Source: an uncultured Azospirillum sp. (lineage in GTDB: Bacteria; Pseudomonadota; Alphaproteobacteria; Azospirillales; Azospirillaceae). From it: DNA of 64,000 nt. Positions within the stretch are counted from its first letter, which is position 1, and every line of letters starts with the position of its first letter. The notes beneath the pieces were generated by a model. The model worked only from the letters and a program-made list of their open reading frames with translations. It did no database searches and was not told where the DNA came from. Made by a program: the position numbers and the translations under genes. This document shows, in pieces, positions 53,345 to 62,480 of this stretch. Where the stretch lies: the NCBI RefSeq assembly GCF_946480385.1, contig NZ_CAMLJP010000015.1:5909-69908 (forward strand). The letters run 5' to 3'.

Positions 53345-54115
53345 ATGCAGGGGACGATCAAACCGGCCAAGCTGGCCGACGCCATTGCCGAGCATCTGGA
53401 ACGGCTGATCCTGGAAGGCGCCTTGCGTCCCGGCGAGAAGCTGCTGGCCGAACGCGAACTGGCGGTTAAGCTGGACGTGTCGCGCCCGTCGCTGCGCGAC
53501 GCCATCGCCAAGCTGGAGGAACGTGGCCTGCTGGTCACCGGGCGCGGCGGCACCCATGTCGCCAGCTTCCTCTCGCAGATCGCCGATCCGCTGATGACGC
53601 TGCTGCGCAACAAGCCGGATGCGTCCTTCGACTATCTGGAGTTCCGCCGCTCCATCGAGGCGGCGGCGGCGGGCTTGGCAGCGCAGCGGGCCACCGATCT
53701 CGACCGCGACGGCATCCGCGCCATCGTCGCCCGCATGCAGGCCGCCCACGGCAAGGACGACAGCTCCGAAGAGGCCGATGCCGACGCCGAGCTGCATCTG
53801 GCGGTTTACGAGGCGGCGCACAACGTCGTCATGCTGCACATCATGCGGACGCTGTCCGACCTGCTGCGCAACGACGTGTTCTACAACCGAGCCGACCTCT
53901 ATTCCCGGCCGGGGGTGCGCGACATCCTGCTGCAGCAGCATCTCGCCATCGCCGACGCGGTTCTGGCTGGCGACGCGGTTGCGGCGAGTGCCGCGGCCGA
54001 CGCCCATGTGGAATTCACGCTGCAGACCCTGCGCGAGATCCGCGAGCACAACGCCCGCGTCCAGGTCTCGCTGCGGCGGATCGGTCGGACCGACCTGATC
54101 GACAGCGGAGCGTAG
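53345..54115 (+). CDS. FadR-subfamily GntR regulator of lactate use (LldR-like)
   Basis: The 256-residue regulator has an N-terminal winged helix (ADAIAEHLERLILEGALRPG, then LAERELAVKLDVSRPSLRDA and LEERGLLVTGRGGT) and a C-terminal FCD ligand-binding domain (about 95-235). The FCD domain has EFRRSIEAAAAGLAA and the metal-site region ADAELHLAVYEAAHN. The family includes LldR, LutR and GlcC, which bind lactate or glycolate. Divergence from the Dld-lutABC operon makes that operon its likely target. MQGTIKPAK was chosen as the start because it immediately precedes the wing helix. Confidence 0.9.
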   Translation: MQGTIKPAKLADAIAEHLERLILEGALRPGEKLLAERELAVKLDVSRPSLRDAIAKLEERGLLVTGRGGTHVASFLSQIADPLMTLLRNKPDASFDYLEFRRSIEAAAAGLAAQRATDLDRDGIRAIVARMQAAHGKDDSSEEADADAELHLAVYEAAHNVVMLHIMRTLSDLLRNDVFYNRADLYSRPGVRDILLQQHLAIADAVLAGDAVAASAAADAHVEFTLQTLREIREHNARVQVSLRRIGRTDLIDSGA

Positions 54116-54232
54116 AAGAGCGCAGCGGCCCCGGCCGGCGCTCCCGATCAAAAGTCATATGCAGGTAGGCTCAGCCCGACTGGCGGCGGAGCCTTGGCCG
54201 GGTTACACTGCGAAGGCAGTTTTGCCTGATCG

Positions 54233-55702
54233 ATGCCCTTTCACCGACCGTCAGAGTGCCGCCCAGTGTCCTCTCCCAAGAAGCGCCGCATCCTGCTGAT
54301 CGAGGATACGGTCCCGCTCGCCAAGCTCTACATCGAGTTCTTGCGCGCGGACGCCCATGAGGTCGTGCATTGCACCCGTGGGGGAGAGGCGCTGGACGCG
54401 GCGGCGGCATCGCCGCCCGATGCGGTGATCCTGGACCTGAAGCTGCCGGACATGGATGGGCTGGAGGTGCTGCAGGCGCTCCAGGCCCGCGACGCCAGCG
54501 TCTCGGTGGTCATCATCACCGCCCACGGCTCCATTGATCTGGCGGTGGAGGCGATGAAGCTCGGCGCCTTCGACTTCATCGTGAAGCCCTTCAACGCCGA
54601 CCGGCTGAACCTGACCCTGCGCAACGCGCTGGAACGGCGGACGCTGGCGCGGATGGTGGAAGGATACCGCAAGGATCTGGACCGCGGGCGCTTCCACGGC
54701 TTCATCGGCAGCTCGCCGGAGATGCAGGCGGTCTACCGCACCATCGAGAGCGTGGCCGCCAGCCGTGCCAATGTCTTCATCACCGGGGAGAGCGGGACCG
54801 GCAAGGAGGTTGCAGCCCAGGCCATCCATCGCGCCAGCCCGCGGCGCGACGGCGCCTTCGTCGCGCTGAACTGTGCCGCGATCCCGAAGGATCTGCTGGA
54901 ATCGGAGATCTTCGGCCATGTGAAGGGCGCTTTCACCGGGGCGGCGGGCGACCGGCCGGGGGCTGCGCTGCTGGCCGACGGCGGCACGCTGTTCCTGGAC
55001 GAGATCTGCGAGATGCCGTTCGACCTGCAGAGCAAGCTTCTGCGTTTCGTCCAGACCGGCACCATCAGCCCGGTTGGCAGCGGACGGGAGGAGCGGGTGG
55101 ACGTGCGCTTCGTCGCCGCCACCAATCGCGATCCGCTGGCGGAGGTGCAGGCCGGTCGCTTCCGCGAGGACCTTTATTACCGTCTGCACGTCATCCCGCT
55201 GGCCCTGCCGCCGCTGCGCGAGCGCGGCGACGATGTGATCGAGATCGCACGTTCCTTCCTGATCGACTATGCGCGGGAGGAGGGGAGGTCGCTGTCGGCC
55301 TTTGCCCCGGAAGTGGAGGCACGGCTGCGCGCCCATGACTGGCCCGGCAACGTGCGGCAACTGCAGAATGTCGTCCGCAACGTCGTGGTGCTGAACGACG
55401 GGCCGCAGGTCACGCTGGATATGCTGCCGCCGATGGGCGGTCCGGCAATCGGCAGTCCTGATGGCGGCGTCTCTCCGTGCGCCGCCTGTGGTTCGCCGGC
55501 AGCCGATGCGCCTGAGGAGGATGACGCCGTGCAGCCGCTGTGGATGGTCGAGAAGGACATGATCCAGAAGGCGCTGCGGCTGACCGGCGACGATGTGCCG
55601 CGCGCCGCCCTGATGCTGGAGATCAGCCCGTCCACCATCTACCGCAAGCTTCAGCAATGGCGCGTTGCCAAGGCTCGCGCCGCCGGGGAGAGCGCTGCGT
55701 GA
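54233..55702 (+). CDS. Sigma-54-dependent response regulator (NtrC/LuxO-like)
   Basis: The 489-residue protein has a receiver domain (phospho-acceptor D68 in VILDLKLPDMDG), an AAA+ domain (Walker A GESGTGKE, sigma-54 contact loop GAFTGA at 232-237, FLDEICEMP) and a C-terminal Fis-type helix-turn-helix (LEISPSTIYRKLQQW). It should activate sigma-54 promoters when phosphorylated. Its stop TGA overlaps the GTG start of the large hybrid kinase, so the two are a cognate pair, with phosphate probably passing through the Hpt domain of the kinase. An in-frame GTG at 54269 is an alternative start. Confidence 0.93.
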   Translation: MPFHRPSECRPVSSPKKRRILLIEDTVPLAKLYIEFLRADAHEVVHCTRGGEALDAAAASPPDAVILDLKLPDMDGLEVLQALQARDASVSVVIITAHGSIDLAVEAMKLGAFDFIVKPFNADRLNLTLRNALERRTLARMVEGYRKDLDRGRFHGFIGSSPEMQAVYRTIESVAASRANVFITGESGTGKEVAAQAIHRASPRRDGAFVALNCAAIPKDLLESEIFGHVKGAFTGAAGDRPGAALLADGGTLFLDEICEMPFDLQSKLLRFVQTGTISPVGSGREERVDVRFVAATNRDPLAEVQAGRFREDLYYRLHVIPLALPPLRERGDDVIEIARSFLIDYAREEGRSLSAFAPEVEARLRAHDWPGNVRQLQNVVRNVVVLNDGPQVTLDMLPPMGGPAIGSPDGGVSPCAACGSPAADAPEEDDAVQPLWMVEKDMIQKALRLTGDDVPRAALMLEISPSTIYRKLQQWRVAKARAAGESAA

Positions 55703-58700
55703 ACGGGGGCGCGGTGCCTGCGGCGCTGCCGCCTGACGAGAATCGGCGACAGGCGGTTCTGGACTCCTATTGTATCCTCGATAGCGCGCCGGAACCCGGC
55801 TTCGACAACATCACCCGGCTGACCCGGCATTTCTTCGGTACGCAAATCGCGCTGGTTTCGCTGATCGATCACGACCGCCAGTGGTTCAAGAGCAGGGTCG
55901 GGCTGGAGGCGACGGAGACCCACCGCGATCTGGCTTTCTGCGCCCACGCCATCCTGGACGATGGCGTGCTGGTTGTGCCGGACGCGACCAAGGACCCGCG
56001 CTTCGCCGGCAATGCGCTGGTCACCGGGGCGCCGAACATCCGTTTCTATGCCGGCGCGCCGCTGGTGGCGGACGGGCAGAAACTGGGGACGCTCTGCCTC
56101 ATCGACGACGTGCCCCGCGCCGGCTTCGACGAGCGAGAGGCGGAGACGCTGGTCCAGCTCGCCCAGCTGGTGGTGGACGAGATGACGCTGCGCCGCGAGG
56201 TGGCCCGGCGCGAACGTGCGGAAGCGGAATTGCGCGACCGTTCGCGCCTGCTGAACCTGGCCGAGGAGATCGGCCAGTTCGGCCACTGGTACATCGATTT
56301 CGTCACGGAGACTCGCCGCTGGTCGGACGAGGTCTACCGCATCATGGGCCTGAGCCCGCAGGACGGTCCGCCGACCGTCGACATGTCGCGTGGCGCCTAC
56401 CATCCCGACGATCTGCCCAAGATCATCCCGCTGGTCCAGCGGGCGCGAACGACTGGCGAAGGGTTTTCCATCGAAGCGCGGATCATCCGTCCGGACGGCA
56501 CGTTGCGCAACGTCTTCATCCGCGGAATGGCCGAGTGGGGGGCGGCCGGTCGGCCAATCGGCCTGCTTGGCGTCGTCCAGGACATCACCGACGCGAAGCG
56601 GGAAGAGGCGGAACTGCGGTCGAACCGCGAGCTTCTGGACCTGACCGTCCAGGCGACGCGGGACGGTATCTGGGACTGGAACCTGGAAGGTGGTGGGATC
56701 TGGTTCTCGCCCACATGGAAGGAGCAGCTGGGCTATCGCGACGGCGAACTGGAAAACAGCCTGGACATGTGGGCCGGCCTGATCTTCGAGGAGGACCGGA
56801 TCGCCGCGCTGGAAATGGTCCGCGCCTACAATGCCGGGCTGATTCCGAAATTCGAAGCGGTTCAGCGCTTCCGCCACAAGCAGGGGCACACCGTCTATAT
56901 CCTCAGCCGCGCCATCCACATCCGCGATGCCGACGGCAGGGTCGTGCGCATGGTCGGGGCCCACACCGACATCACGCGCGAGAAGCTGGCGGAGGAGGAG
57001 CTGCGGCTCGCCAAGCAGACGCTGGACGACGCGATCGAGGCGGTGCCGGAGGGGCTGGCCTATTTCGACGCCGACGACCGGCTGATCCTGTGCAACGAGC
57101 GCTACCGCGAAGCCCATCCGCTGACGGCACCGCTGCTGACCCCCGGCCGCCCGTTCGAGGACATCCTGCGCGCCGCCATCGCCAATGGCGAGTTCGCGGG
57201 CAACCCGGACGGCCCGAGCGATGAAGCCTGGATCCAGGCTGAACTGGCCCAGCACCGCAACCCCGGCGCCCCGTTCGAGCGGGAGCTGCCCGACGGCCGC
57301 TGGATCGTGGTGGCGGAGAACCGGACCAGCAACGGCTCGCTGGTCTGCACCCGCACCGACATCACCGAGCGCAAGCGCTTCGAGGCGGAATTGCAGCGTC
57401 AGGCCGCCGACATGTGCGCGCTGGCCGAAGGGCTCGACGCCGCCCGCGAGGAGGCCGACGCGCTCCGCGCCCGCGCCGAGGCGGCGACGCAGGCGAAGTC
57501 GGAATTCCTGGCAGCGATGAGCCACGAGATCCGCACGCCGATGAACGGCATCATGGGCATGACGGAACTGCTGTTCGACACCGCCCTGACCCCCGAGCAG
57601 CACCAGTTCGCCCAGGCCATCCGCAGTTCGTCCAATGCGCTGCTGACCATCATCAACGACATCCTCGACATCTCCAAGCTGGAGGCCGGCCGCGTCACCA
57701 TCGAGACGCTGCCCTTCGACGCCGCCGATCTGGTGGAAGGGGTGGTGGAGCTGCTGACCCCCCGCGCGCACGAGAAGGGGATCGAGATCGGCTTCTACAT
57801 CGACCCGCTGCTGCGCCGCACGCTGCTGGGCGACCCGACGCGCATCCGGCAGATCCTGGTCAATCTGGTCGGCAATTCGGTCAAATTCACCGACGAGGGG
57901 TCCGTCGCGGTGGAGATGGAGGCGCTGGACGCCACCGACTCCCATCTGGTGCTGCGCATCACCGTGACCGACACCGGAATCGGCATCCCGGCCGAAGCGC
58001 TGCCCACCCTGTTCAACAAGTTCCAGCAGGTCGACGGGTCGATCACCCGCAAGTTCGGCGGCACCGGCCTGGGGCTGGCGATCTGCCGCCAGCTGTCGGA
58101 ACTGATGGGCGGCAGCATCGCGGTGGAGAGCCGCCCGGGTTCGGGCAGCCGTTTCCTGGTCGACCTGCCGCTGACCCTGTCGGACGAGACCCTGCCGCAG
58201 GCCGAACGTCCGCTGGCCGGGCGCCGCGTCCTGGTGGTCGACGATCTGGCGGTGAACCGCCGGGTGCTGGCGTCGATGCTCGACAGCCTGGGCGCCATGC
58301 CGGCCACGGTGGAAAACGGACCCGACGCGCTGGAGACTTTGCGGCGGGCCGCTGCCGGCGGACGGCCCTTCGACGTGGTGCTCGCCGACCAGACCATGCC
58401 CGGCATGGGCGGCGATGCGCTGCTGGCGGCGGTTGCCGGCAATCCGACGCTGGCGGCGACGCGGCGCGTTCTGATCGTCACGCTTGGGCCGGCCGCGCGC
58501 TCCGACGGCGCGCCGGTCCAAGGGCTGGCCCACGCCACGCTTAACCGGCCGCTGCGCCAGAGTTCGCTGGCGGGCTGCCTGACCGGACTGCTGTCGGGTG
58601 CAGCCCCGGCGTCCGCTCCCGCCGTTCCGGCCACGAACACCGGGGCGGAGGAGGCGCCGCGCCGCGGCCGCATCCTGCTGGCGGAGGACAACCGCACCAA

Positions 58701-59469
58701 CCAGCTGTTCGCCACCACATTGTTGCGCAAGCTGGGCTATGCGGTCGAGGTCGCCGAAGACGGGGAGCAAGCGGTCGCTGCGGCCTGCCGCGGCGGCTTC
58801 GATCTGGTGCTGATGGACGTCCAGATGCCGGGGATGGACGGGTTGGAGGCTGCGCAGGCGATTCGGGCGCGCGGCGGGGCCATGGCCAACCTGCCGATCA
58901 TCGCCCTGACCGCCGACGCCATGCCCGGCACGCGCGAACTGTGCCTGCGCGCGGGCATGAGCGATTATCTGACCAAGCCGATCAGCCGCACCGGCCTGCT
59001 GGCTGCGCTGGACTGCTGGATCGGAGCATCGGAAACCCGTGCCGGTTCCGCCGGCGTTCCGGCGGATCCTGGTGACGGAAGCGGCGGCGACGAGAGCGGC
59101 GACGCACTGGACGAAGCGGTTCTGGCCGATCTGGTGGAAACGGTGGGCGCCGACAATCTGGCGCTGATCGTCGACAGCTTCCTCGACGACGTGTCGCGCC
59201 GGCTGGAACGGCTGTCCGCGATGGCGGAGTCCGTGCTGGCCGGCACCGCCGACCTGCGGGCGCTGGCGGGGGAGGCGCACGACCTGTCCAGCCTCGCCGG
59301 CAGCTTCGGCGGGATGACGGTCATGCACCACGCTTGGCACATGGAAGTCCTCTGCCGCAATGGCGACAGGGATCAGGCGGGCCAACTTCTGCCGGTGCTG
59401 CTGCGCGAGTCCGCCCGGCTGGAGCGTTCCTTGCGCGAACGCACCTGCGTGCGGCGGCCGGCCGCCTGA
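55699..59469 (+). CDS. Hybrid histidine kinase: GAF-PAS-PAS-PAS-HisKA-HATPase-REC-REC-Hpt
   Basis: The 1256-residue kinase has no clear membrane span. It has a GAF domain (about 20-170), three PAS/PAC-like segments (about 185-310, 310-440 and 440-575), HisKA with H609 in SHEIRTPMNGIMGM, and HATPase_c (NLVGNSVKFT, DTGIGIP, GGTGLGLAI). Two receivers follow: the first with D897 in LADQTMPG, the second with D1040 in LMDVQMPG. The C-terminal Hpt domain has H1194 in GEAHDLSSLAG. A complete phosphorelay is thus within one protein. The start is a GTG overlapping the upstream response-regulator stop, with GGGGAG in range. Confidence 0.94.
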   Translation: MNGGAVPAALPPDENRRQAVLDSYCILDSAPEPGFDNITRLTRHFFGTQIALVSLIDHDRQWFKSRVGLEATETHRDLAFCAHAILDDGVLVVPDATKDPRFAGNALVTGAPNIRFYAGAPLVADGQKLGTLCLIDDVPRAGFDEREAETLVQLAQLVVDEMTLRREVARRERAEAELRDRSRLLNLAEEIGQFGHWYIDFVTETRRWSDEVYRIMGLSPQDGPPTVDMSRGAYHPDDLPKIIPLVQRARTTGEGFSIEARIIRPDGTLRNVFIRGMAEWGAAGRPIGLLGVVQDITDAKREEAELRSNRELLDLTVQATRDGIWDWNLEGGGIWFSPTWKEQLGYRDGELENSLDMWAGLIFEEDRIAALEMVRAYNAGLIPKFEAVQRFRHKQGHTVYILSRAIHIRDADGRVVRMVGAHTDITREKLAEEELRLAKQTLDDAIEAVPEGLAYFDADDRLILCNERYREAHPLTAPLLTPGRPFEDILRAAIANGEFAGNPDGPSDEAWIQAELAQHRNPGAPFERELPDGRWIVVAENRTSNGSLVCTRTDITERKRFEAELQRQAADMCALAEGLDAAREEADALRARAEAATQAKSEFLAAMSHEIRTPMNGIMGMTELLFDTALTPEQHQFAQAIRSSSNALLTIINDILDISKLEAGRVTIETLPFDAADLVEGVVELLTPRAHEKGIEIGFYIDPLLRRTLLGDPTRIRQILVNLVGNSVKFTDEGSVAVEMEALDATDSHLVLRITVTDTGIGIPAEALPTLFNKFQQVDGSITRKFGGTGLGLAICRQLSELMGGSIAVESRPGSGSRFLVDLPLTLSDETLPQAERPLAGRRVLVVDDLAVNRRVLASMLDSLGAMPATVENGPDALETLRRAAAGGRPFDVVLADQTMPGMGGDALLAAVAGNPTLAATRRVLIVTLGPAARSDGAPVQGLAHATLNRPLRQSSLAGCLTGLLSGAAPASAPAVPATNTGAEEAPRRGRILLAEDNRTNQLFATTLLRKLGYAVEVAEDGEQAVAAACRGGFDLVLMDVQMPGMDGLEAAQAIRARGGAMANLPIIALTADAMPGTRELCLRAGMSDYLTKPISRTGLLAALDCWIGASETRAGSAGVPADPGDGSGGDESGDALDEAVLADLVETVGADNLALIVDSFLDDVSRRLERLSAMAESVLAGTADLRALAGEAHDLSSLAGSFGGMTVMHHAWHMEVLCRNGDRDQAGQLLPVLLRESARLERSLRERTCVRRPAA

Positions 59470-59496
59470 GCCTCCCTGCGGCCCTCTGGACTGCGG

Positions 59497-59730
59497 TCAA
59501 CCGGTCCCGGGCTGGGTCGAGCCGTCGGTGTCCTCCGCCCGCTCCCGCAGTTCGTCCGACGACAGGCCGGCCGGGGTGGCGTCCTGCAGCGTGCCGTCGC
59601 CCGGAGTCTTGGTCATATCCTCACGCGGGGAGCGTTCGCCGGCCGGAGTCTGGTCATGCGTATCGGCACCGGATTTCCTCGGCGGGGGCATTCCTTCGGA
59701 GGGGGTGCGTGTTTGAGGCGTGTCGGTCAT
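59497..59730 (-). CDS. Small disordered Pro/Thr/Asp-rich protein
   Basis: The 77-residue product is rich in Thr, Pro, Asp and Glu with no hydrophobic core ([30 protein letters not shown] and similar). It is likely disordered; no family is known to me. AGAGGA ahead of the ATG and good codon use support it as a real gene. It diverges from gltA and shares the upstream region with it; regulation is not clear. Confidence 0.6.
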   Translation of the reverse strand: MTDTPQTRTPSEGMPPPRKSGADTHDQTPAGERSPREDMTKTPGDGTLQDATPAGLSSDELRERAEDTDGSTQPGTG

Positions 59731-59961
59731 GATGTCCTCTGCTATCTTCTGGAGGAGTCAACGACCAGGAAGGGTGGGGGTTCCGCTCCCGGCTCGTCCT
59801 TGCGTCAGACCGGGAGAAGACGGCGCGGCGCCGCAAGGGGCGAACGAGCGCGCGATACAAGCGCGCCGCCCATGCGCGCCGAAGACGGGCCAACCACCAA
59901 GGTCCGGCAGCGGAGGCCGCGAGCCGCCGCCCGGCCGGCCAGCAAGGAGTGTGAGAAGGTC

Positions 59962-61293
59962 ATGGAATCGAGCAAGCACACGCCGCACGGCGATGTGAAC
60001 CAGGTCGGCACCGTCACGCTGACCGACGACGCCACCGGCAAGACCTTGAAGCTGCCGGTGCTCAGCGGGTCGACCGGTCCCAACGTGATCGACATCCGCA
60101 AGCTCTACGCCGAGACCGGCTATTTCACCTACGATCCGGGCTTCACCTCCACCGCCGCCTGCGATTCGGCCATCACCTACATCGACGGCGACCAGGGCGT
60201 GCTGCTGCACCGCGGCTATGCCATCGCCGATCTGGCCGAGAATTGCGACTTCCTGGAGGTCTGCCATCTGCTGCTGAACGGCGAACTGCCGAACCCGCAG
60301 CAGAAGGCCGATTTCGAGCGCACCATCACCTACCACACGATGGTGCACGAACAGCTGACCAAGTTCTACAGCGGCTTCCGCCGTGACGCCCACCCGATGG
60401 CGATCATGTGCGGCGTCGTCGGCGCCCTGTCGGCCTTCTACCACGACTCCACCGACATCTTCGATCCGGTGCAGCGCAAAATCGCCGCGCACCGCCTGAT
60501 CGCCAAGATGCCGACCATGGCCGCCATGGCCTACAAGTACACGGTCGGCGAACCCTTCATGTATCCGCGCAACGACCTGTCCTTCGCGGAAAACTTCCTC
60601 TACATGACCTTCGGCACGCCGTGCGAGGAATGGAAGGTCGATCCGGTCCTGTCGGAGGCGATGGAGAAGATCTTCATCCTGCATGCCGACCACGAGCAGA
60701 ACGCCTCGACCTCCACCGTCCGTCTTGCCGGCTCGTCGCACGCCAACCCGTTCGCCTGCATCGCGTCGGGCATCGCGGCCCTGTGGGGTCCGGCTCATGG
60801 CGGCGCCAACGAGGCCGTGCTGAAGATGCTGGAGGAGATCGGCTCGGTCGATCGCATCCCCGAGTTCGTCCGCCGCGCCAAGGACAAGAACGACAGCTTC
60901 CGCCTGATGGGCTTCGGCCACCGGGTCTACAAGAACTACGACCCGCGCGCCAAGATCATGCGCGAGACCTGCTATCAGGTTCTCGACCGCCTGGGCATCC
61001 AGGACGAGCCGCATCTGTCCATTGCGATGGAGCTGGAGAAGATCGCCCTGTCGGATGAGTATTTCGTCGAGAAGAAGCTCTATCCGAACGTCGACTTCTA
61101 TTCCGGCATCATCCTGAAGGCGATGGGCTTCCCGACCAGCATGTTCACCGTGCTGTTCGCCGTGGCCCGCACCGTCGGCTGGATCAGCCAGTGGAAGGAG
61201 ATGATCGAGGACCCGGCCCAGAAGATCGGCCGTCCCCGTCAGCTCTTCACCGGCCACGCTGCCCGTCCCTTCGTCCCGCTGGACAAGCGTTGA
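59962..61293 (+). CDS. gltA: Citrate synthase (type II, hexameric class)
   Basis: The 443-residue enzyme joins oxaloacetate and acetyl-CoA to citrate in the TCA cycle. It has [22 protein letters not shown] at the N-terminus, the histidine-containing [32 protein letters not shown] and, near the C-terminus, [20 protein letters not shown]. The length and N-terminal extension are those of the large bacterial citrate synthase controlled by NADH in many proteobacteria. GAGAAGG precedes the ATG. A hairpin follows, which also holds the ribosome binding site of the next gene. Confidence 0.96.
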   Translation: MESSKHTPHGDVNQVGTVTLTDDATGKTLKLPVLSGSTGPNVIDIRKLYAETGYFTYDPGFTSTAACDSAITYIDGDQGVLLHRGYAIADLAENCDFLEVCHLLLNGELPNPQQKADFERTITYHTMVHEQLTKFYSGFRRDAHPMAIMCGVVGALSAFYHDSTDIFDPVQRKIAAHRLIAKMPTMAAMAYKYTVGEPFMYPRNDLSFAENFLYMTFGTPCEEWKVDPVLSEAMEKIFILHADHEQNASTSTVRLAGSSHANPFACIASGIAALWGPAHGGANEAVLKMLEEIGSVDRIPEFVRRAKDKNDSFRLMGFGHRVYKNYDPRAKIMRETCYQVLDRLGIQDEPHLSIAMELEKIALSDEYFVEKKLYPNVDFYSGIILKAMGFPTSMFTVLFAVARTVGWISQWKEMIEDPAQKIGRPRQLFTGHAARPFVPLDKR

Positions 61294-61311
61294 TCGGTCG
61301 AATTACGGCGT

Positions 61312-61333
61312 CCCCTCTCCAAAAGGAGAGGGG
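61312..61333 (+). promoter_or_regulatory. Hairpin enclosing the ribosome binding site of the NrtR-like gene
   Basis: CCCCTCTCC (61312-61320) and GGAGAGGGG (61325-61333) form a perfect 9-bp stem with a four-A loop. The downstream arm contains the only ribosome binding site for the GTG start at 61340, and the stem lies 19 bases after the gltA stop. It may limit translation or act as a partial terminator. Confidence 0.6.
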
Positions 61334-61339
61334 CGCACC

Positions 61340-62353
61340 GTGACCCATCCCCTCCAACTCGGCCTGTCGGTCGCCATTGTTGCGGTGACCGGCGGGACGC
61401 CGCGCGTCGTGACGGTGCGCAGCGGCTTTTCCGTGCCGGAAGACCACCGGCGCGGCGACGAGCCGTTGCCGCATCGCGATGCGCTTCCCGGCGCCCCCTT
61501 CGAGCCCGACCGTTTCCGCACCCTGCAGGACGGCGTCCGCGCGGTGGCGGAGGGGCTGTCGGGGTTGGCGCTGCGCTATGTCGAGCAGCTCTATACCTTC
61601 GGCGACCGCTACCGCGATCCGCACGAGCTGTTCGGCGGTCCGCGATCCGTCGTGGTCGGCTATCTGGCGCTGGTTCGCGATGGCCCGCTGGGCGGCGAGG
61701 CCTCGGCCGAATGGCGCGACCTCTACGATCATTTCCCGTGGGAGGACTGGCGCGACCAGCGCCCGCCGCTGCTGGACGCCGTGATCGCCCCGGCGCTCGG
61801 CGGCTGGATCGCCTCGGCGCCCGACGAGGGCACCCGCCTGCGCCGGGCCGAACGTGCCCAGATGGCCTTCGGGCTGGATGGCGCCGACTGGGACATGGAG
61901 CGCGTGCTGGAGCGCTTCGAACTGCTCTACGAGGCCGGTCTGGTGGTGGAGGCCTTCCGTGACCGCGACCTCGCCGCCCGGGTCGATCCGTCGGTGCCGG
62001 CCGGCGGACCGATGCCGCGGGCGCTCGGCCGGCCGATGGCGCGCGACGGGCGGCGCGTCCTGGCGACCGCGCTGGAACGGCTGCGTGGCAAGCTGCGCTA
62101 CCGCCCCATCGTCTTCGAGCTGCTGCCGCCGACCTTCACCCTGCACCAACTGCAGCTGGTGGTGGAGGCGCTGTCGGGCGAGCGGGTGCACAAGCAGAAT
62201 TTCCGTCGCCTGATGATCTCCGGCGGCTTTGTCGAGCCCACCGGCCACTATGAAAGCCAGACCGGCGGCCGGCCCGCCGAGTTGTACCGCTTCCGCCGCC
62301 AGGCCATCCACGAACGCACCAGCGCCGGCGCCATCCCGTCCGCGGACGGATAA
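61340..62353 (+). CDS. NrtR-like regulator (degenerate Nudix domain plus winged helix)
   Basis: The 337-residue protein has a Nudix-fold N-terminal domain in which the catalytic Nudix box is lost: the stretch DGVRAVAEGLSG stands where REUXEEXGU should be. ALRYVEQLYTFGDRYRDP, typical of NrtR, follows. The C-terminal winged helix (LLPPTFTLHQLQLVVEAL, KQNFRRLMISGGFVEPTG, GRPAELYRFR) is well kept. NrtR proteins bind ADP-ribose and repress NAD-synthesis genes. This member is probably a regulator, not a hydrolase; no NAD genes are nearby. The start is a GTG with its site inside a hairpin. Confidence 0.83.
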   Translation: MTHPLQLGLSVAIVAVTGGTPRVVTVRSGFSVPEDHRRGDEPLPHRDALPGAPFEPDRFRTLQDGVRAVAEGLSGLALRYVEQLYTFGDRYRDPHELFGGPRSVVVGYLALVRDGPLGGEASAEWRDLYDHFPWEDWRDQRPPLLDAVIAPALGGWIASAPDEGTRLRRAERAQMAFGLDGADWDMERVLERFELLYEAGLVVEAFRDRDLAARVDPSVPAGGPMPRALGRPMARDGRRVLATALERLRGKLRYRPIVFELLPPTFTLHQLQLVVEALSGERVHKQNFRRLMISGGFVEPTGHYESQTGGRPAELYRFRRQAIHERTSAGAIPSADG

Positions 62354-62480
62354 GGGTAAAATCCATTAGAAACTTCGACGCGCGGCATTGGGCGCAGTTG
62401 TCAACGGGCGGCTGCAAGCGGATACTGGTGGAACGGTTTTAAACCCGGACTGTCCATAGCCGGAAAATCCAAGAAGGCCG

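Noticed and set aside
55651..59385. 1244-codon minus-strand frame opposite the hybrid kinase
   Set aside because: Shadow of the kinase coding strand; composition is biased and no domain is recognisable.
59758..61257. 499-codon minus-strand frame opposite citrate synthase
   Set aside because: No family features; fully overlaps gltA, whose motifs are unmistakable.
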